A DNA stretch of 5,443 bases from Snodgrassella sp945267035 (GTDB lineage Bacteria; Pseudomonadota; Gammaproteobacteria; Burkholderiales; Neisseriaceae): contig NZ_JAFNPF010000010.1 in assembly GCF_026535915.1 (NCBI RefSeq), positions 1-5,443 of the forward strand, in the 5' to 3' direction. The notes beneath the pieces were generated by a model. The model was given only the letters and a program-made list of their open reading frames with translations, made no database searches and was not told the DNA's origin. The translations under genes and the position numbers were made by a program. Positions 1 to 5,443 of this stretch are shown one piece after another (within the stretch, counting starts at the first letter, position 1; every line of letters starts with the position of its first letter).

Positions 1-4
1 ATAA

Positions 5-30
5 CTAAAGCAGCCTTTCGGCTGCTTTAG
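5..30 (-). terminator. Second, distal hairpin after the rrn operon (possible tandem terminator)
   Basis: A perfect 11-bp inverted repeat (arms 5-15 and 20-30) encloses a 4-nt loop. Read on the minus strand the loop is GAAA closed by C-G, a stable GNRA tetraloop, and the stem is followed by TTAT before the window ends, so any longer T tract cannot be seen. On the plus strand the stem is followed by TGAGG with no T run, so minus-strand use is favoured. It lies 14 nt beyond the main terminator and could be a back-up terminator for the rRNA operon or the end of a convergent neighbour outside the window. Confidence 0.6.
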
Positions 31-37
31 TGAGGTA

Positions 38-73
38 TAAAGCAAAGAACCCAGTATCATATACTGGGTTCTT
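38..73 (-). terminator. Rho-independent terminator of the rRNA operon
   Basis: A perfect 13-bp stem (arms 45-57 and 61-73) with a 3-nt loop begins 10 nt after the 3' end of 5S rRNA. On the minus strand the stem ends in TTCTT and runs into TGCTTTAT, a broken T-rich tail. On the plus strand the stem is followed by CTAAAAGG, which does not fit a terminator. Position, stem strength and tail all point to the end of the rrn transcript. Confidence 0.85.
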
Positions 74-83
74 CTAAAAGGGT

Positions 84-198
84 GTCTGGCGGTGTCCTAC
101 TTTCACATGGGTAATCCATACTATCATCGGCGCTAAGTCGTTTCACGGTCCTGTTCGGGATGGGAAGGCGTGGGACCAACTCGCTATGGCCGCCAAAC
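84..198 (-). rRNA. rrf: 5S ribosomal RNA
   Basis: 5S rRNA is the small RNA of the 50S subunit central protuberance, binding uL5, uL18 and bL25. The minus strand carries the hallmark core CCCATCCCGAACAGG and the downstream GAAACG and GTAGGAC-type segments. The two ends pair as helix I: nine bases read from 198 (GTTTGGCGG) match the last nine at 84-92 (CCGCCAGAC) with one G-U pair. That gives about 115 nt, close to the usual 115-120 nt; each end could be off by 1-3 nt. It is the last product of the operon, 105 nt after 23S and directly before the terminator. No damage is seen. Confidence 0.96.
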
Positions 199-303
199 TT
201 AAACTGTCAAATTAAAAAGCCGTCATCATGGTGATGTGTATACATCAGTAAGCTTTATCATTGTTTCTGTCCATGCTTATACATGGGAAGTTCTTCAAAT
301 GAT
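199..303 (-). other. 23S-5S internal transcribed spacer
   Basis: This 105-nt transcribed spacer has no tRNA and no reading frame of note. Its 23S-proximal end (290-303) forms part of the 23S processing stem. Three weak local hairpins are visible: 271-275 with 282-286 (CCATG/CATGG, 6-nt loop), 233-237 with 242-246 (GATGT/ACATC), and a CATC/GATG pair around 224-236 that overlaps the second. They may help expose cleavage sites for 5S precursor release, but that is inference. Confidence 0.8.

Positions 304-312
<9 letters not shown>
290..312 (-). repeat. 23S processing stem, 3' arm
   Basis: This is the 3' half of an inverted repeat that brackets 23S. Its 23 nt pair with 3187-3209 at 22 positions; the single exception is a G-G mismatch seven bases from the outer end. 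The inner part overlaps the mature 23S terminus (helix 1) and the outer part lies in the 23S-5S spacer. In known bacteria this long duplex is the RNase III substrate that frees pre-23S. The pairing is seen directly; the cutting is inferred from the family. Confidence 0.88.
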
Positions 313-3186
<2,874 letters not shown>

Positions 3187-3193
<7 letters not shown>

Positions 3194-3209
3194 CTATCAT
3201 TTCAAGAAC
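3187..3209 (-). repeat. 23S processing stem, 5' arm
   Basis: The 5' half of the inverted repeat around 23S, complementary to 290-312 at 22 of 23 positions. About 16 nt lie upstream of the mature 23S start and 7 nt lie inside it. Conservation of pairing across nearly 2.9 kb implies selection for the precursor duplex, the normal RNase III substrate in rRNA operons. The inner heptamer AGTCAAG (minus strand) recurs at 3212-3218, so a slipped pairing is possible but would be far shorter. Confidence 0.88.
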
Positions 3210-3220
3210 CTCTTGACTTC

Positions 3221-3250
3221 GCTAAAACACCGTTGACTAGTGTTTTTAGC
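3221..3250 (-). other. Spacer hairpin just upstream of the 23S processing stem
   Basis: Arms 3221-3230 (GCTAAAACAC) and 3240-3250 pair over 10 bp with one bulged base and a loop of about 9 nt. It sits 11 nt outside the 23S processing arm. It does not look like a terminator in the minus direction because no T tract follows. It may insulate the processing stem from pairing with the rest of the spacer; this is inference. Confidence 0.55.
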
Positions 3251-3283
3251 TCAAGCTCTCTACTCTCATAAAGCTTACTACTT

Positions 3284-3330
3284 GGTTGTCTGAACAACGC
3301 CTTTTGTGTTCGTTGTTCAGCGATACAATC
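3284..3330 (-). other. Bulged stem-loop in the 16S-23S spacer
   Basis: A perfect 10-bp stem (3290-3299 with 3311-3320, CTGAACAACG/CGTTGTTCAG) is extended by a further 6 pairs (3284-3289 with 3325-3330, one G-U) across a 4-nt bulge at 3321-3324. The loop is 11 nt. It is the longest local hairpin in the spacer. It is not followed by a T tract on the minus strand, so it is unlikely to stop transcription. Role unknown; a processing or folding element of the precursor is the likeliest reading. Confidence 0.65.
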
Positions 3331-3346
3331 ATCACCCAATTCTTGT

Positions 3347-3388
3347 GGCACTTTCTTCTTCACCTTTTAGGATGAAGTCTCTAGTGCC
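3347..3388 (-). other. Compound spacer hairpin
   Basis: An outer 6-bp stem (GGCACT 3347-3352 with AGTGCC 3383-3388) encloses an inner stem (CTTCA 3358-3362 with TGAAG 3373-3377, then CC/GG at 3363-3364 and 3370-3371 past one bulged base). The loop is TTTTA on the plus strand, TAAAA in the RNA. It lies 31 nt downstream of the spacer boxA in transcription order. Function is unknown. Confidence 0.5.
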
Positions 3389-3419
3389 TCAGTCTTTGTT
3401 TGTTGATTTCGGCTTTCCA

Positions 3420-3433
3420 ATTTGTTAAAGATC
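3420..3433 (-). promoter_or_regulatory. boxA antitermination element in the 16S-23S spacer
   Basis: The minus strand reads GATCTTTAACAAAT, close to the E. coli rrn boxA consensus TGCTCTTTAACA and sharing TCTTTAACAAA with the leader boxA of this same operon. In rRNA operons boxA RNA binds NusB-NusE (S10) and helps polymerase resist Rho. A second copy before 23S is the usual arrangement, re-arming the complex after the tRNAs. The first bases (GATC rather than GCTC) differ from the leader copy. Confidence 0.82.
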
Positions 3434-3448
3434 GATGCGTTACTTCGC

Positions 3449-3498
3449 AAATTAAATTCAGCTTCTTCTGTCTTTTGCTGACAAACTCAATTTAATTT
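3449..3498 (-). other. AT-rich stem between tRNA-Ala and spacer boxA
   Basis: A perfect 10-bp inverted repeat, AAATTAAATT (3449-3458) with AATTTAATTT (3489-3498), encloses a 30-nt segment. An alternative inner 5-bp stem, TCAGC 3458-3462 with GCTGA 3477-3481, is possible and shares one base with the outer arm. It starts 8 nt after the CCA end of tRNA-Ala and ends 15 nt before boxA in transcription order. It could mark the 3' trailer of the tRNA for processing or present boxA in single-stranded form; neither is shown by the sequence. Confidence 0.55.
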
Positions 3499-3506
3499 CC
3501 AAAGTG

Positions 3507-3582
3507 TGGTGGAGGCAAACGGGATCGAACCGATGACCCCCTGCTTGCAAAGCAGGTGCTCTACCAACTGAGCTATGCCCCC
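3507..3582 (-). tRNA. tRNA-Ala (anticodon UGC)
   Basis: A 76-nt tRNA including an encoded CCA (TGG on the plus strand at 3507-3509). The acceptor stem GGGGGCA pairs with TGCCTCC with one G-U pair, the D arm reads AGCTCAGTTGGTAGAGC, the anticodon arm is CCTGC-TTTGCAA-GCAGG with anticodon TGC at 3547-3549, and the T arm carries GGTTCGATCC. The G3-U70 wobble pair, the identity element read by alanyl-tRNA synthetase, is present. It decodes GCN alanine codons. It follows tRNA-Ile after a 14-nt gap in the 16S-23S spacer, the classic pairing in bacterial rRNA operons. Confidence 0.98.
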
Positions 3583-3596
3583 CAAGTCTTCTTTTT

Positions 3597-5289
<1,693 letters not shown>

Positions 5290-5382
5290 AATCTTAGCTT
5301 GTTTGTAATCCCGAAGTTAACTTCAGCATCACTGGTCTGCTTCAAAGTTATTGACAAGATTTTTATCCTGTCTCTCTGAATC

Positions 5383-5409
5383 AGTGTGAGGCTTATCCGC
5401 ACTCACACT
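5383..5409 (-). other. Leader hairpin overlapping the 16S processing arm
   Basis: A perfect 8-bp inverted repeat, AGTGTGAG (5383-5390) and CTCACACT (5402-5409), with an 11-nt loop. Its upstream half in the RNA lies inside the 16S processing arm (5393-5422), so the hairpin and the long 16S stem cannot form fully at the same time. It can form as soon as the leader is made, long before the 3' arm is transcribed. Confidence 0.65.
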
Positions 5410-5422
5410 TATCGGTAATCTG
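5393..5422 (-). repeat. 16S processing stem, 5' arm
   Basis: The 5' half of the 30-nt inverted repeat bracketing 16S (partner 3703-3732). It begins directly after boxA in transcription order and ends 103 nt before the mature 16S 5' end. In the E. coli leader the corresponding arm also follows boxA and contains the GTGTG-type boxC motif; here GTGTGAGTG occupies the same place. Confidence 0.9.
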
Positions 5423-5423
5423 T

Positions 5424-5435
5424 TTGTTAAAGAGC
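5424..5435 (-). promoter_or_regulatory. boxA antitermination element in the rrn leader
   Basis: The minus strand reads GCTCTTTAACAA, identical to the E. coli rrn boxA core apart from the base just before it (C instead of T). It binds NusB-NusE and, with NusA, NusG and SuhB, gives the fast, Rho-resistant elongation typical of rRNA operons. It sits 134 nt before 16S and abuts the 16S processing arm. A boxB hairpin, if present, would lie beyond the window edge. Confidence 0.88.
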
Positions 5436-5443
5436 GTTGCTTC

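Larger units (their letters stand above)
3194..3506 (-). other. tRNA-Ala to 23S internal transcribed spacer
   Basis: A 313-nt transcribed spacer between tRNA-Ala and 23S with no protein gene and no further tRNA. It holds, in transcription order, a stem at 3449-3458/3489-3498, a boxA element at 3420-3433, a hairpin at 3347-3388, a bulged hairpin at 3284-3330, a hairpin at 3221-3250, and the 23S processing arm. It is less GC-rich than the rRNA genes. The stretch following boxA on the minus strand (through GGAAAGCCGAAATC) resembles what I recall of Neisseria rRNA spacers, one of the reasons for placing the organism in that family. Confidence 0.85.
5290..5443 (-). other. rRNA operon leader (5' external transcribed spacer), partial
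   Basis: The leader upstream of 16S, cut by the window edge. From the edge toward 16S it holds boxA, the 5' arm of the 16S processing stem, and then about 100 nt with small hairpins: 5353-5360 with 5365-5372 (8 bp, one G-U, loop AAAA in the RNA) and the perfect 12-nt palindrome GAAGTTAACTTC at 5313-5324. The first has its wobble pair only in minus-strand RNA. The promoter is not in the window: no convincing minus-strand -35/-10 pair is seen. Confidence 0.85.

Noticed and set aside
5351..5372. Plus-strand TTGACA-like hexamer (TTGACAAGAT) in the leader, resembling a -35 box
   Set aside because: It would point into the upstream flank, against the operon, with no -10 match at good spacing. The bases are explained by an 8-bp leader hairpin.

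Overview
The window is one complete bacterial ribosomal RNA operon, read entirely from the minus strand. In transcription order (right to left on the given strand) it holds: a leader with a boxA antitermination element, 16S rRNA, tRNA-Ile(GAU), tRNA-Ala(UGC), a 313-nt spacer with a second boxA, 23S rRNA, a short spacer, 5S rRNA, and one or two factor-independent terminators. I see no protein-coding gene. Every open reading frame longer than 70 codons lies wholly or mostly inside rRNA or tRNA sequence and is a chance frame.

The organism is a proteobacterium, most likely a betaproteobacterium of the Neisseriaceae. This rests on recall of 16S signatures, not on a search: the V1/V2 and V6 wording, the 3' end of 16S with its extended pyrimidine-rich tail, and the spacer segment just after the second boxA, which reads like the Neisseria 16S-23S spacer. 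The 16S differs from my recollection of Neisseria itself at several variable positions and looks closer to Snodgrassella or Vitreoscilla-type relatives. Genus is unresolved.

Layout: 1-83 terminator region; 84-198 5S; 199-303 spacer; 304-3193 23S (about 2890 nt, no intervening sequence); 3194-3506 spacer with several hairpins and boxA; 3507-3582 tRNA-Ala; 3597-3673 tRNA-Ile; 3674-3750 spacer; 3751-5289 16S (about 1539 nt); 5290-5443 leader. The promoter lies beyond the right edge.

The parts work as one transcription and processing unit. The boxA elements are expected to load the Nus-factor antitermination complex. Two long inverted repeats bracket 16S (30 nt per arm) and 23S (23 nt per arm) and would fold into the double-stranded stems cut by RNase III to release the precursors. 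The tRNAs carry encoded CCA ends and are freed from the spacer. The hairpin after 5S ends transcription. The region looks intact and ordinary. The most interesting local detail is a leader hairpin that competes with the 16S processing stem. I found no evidence of an undescribed system here.
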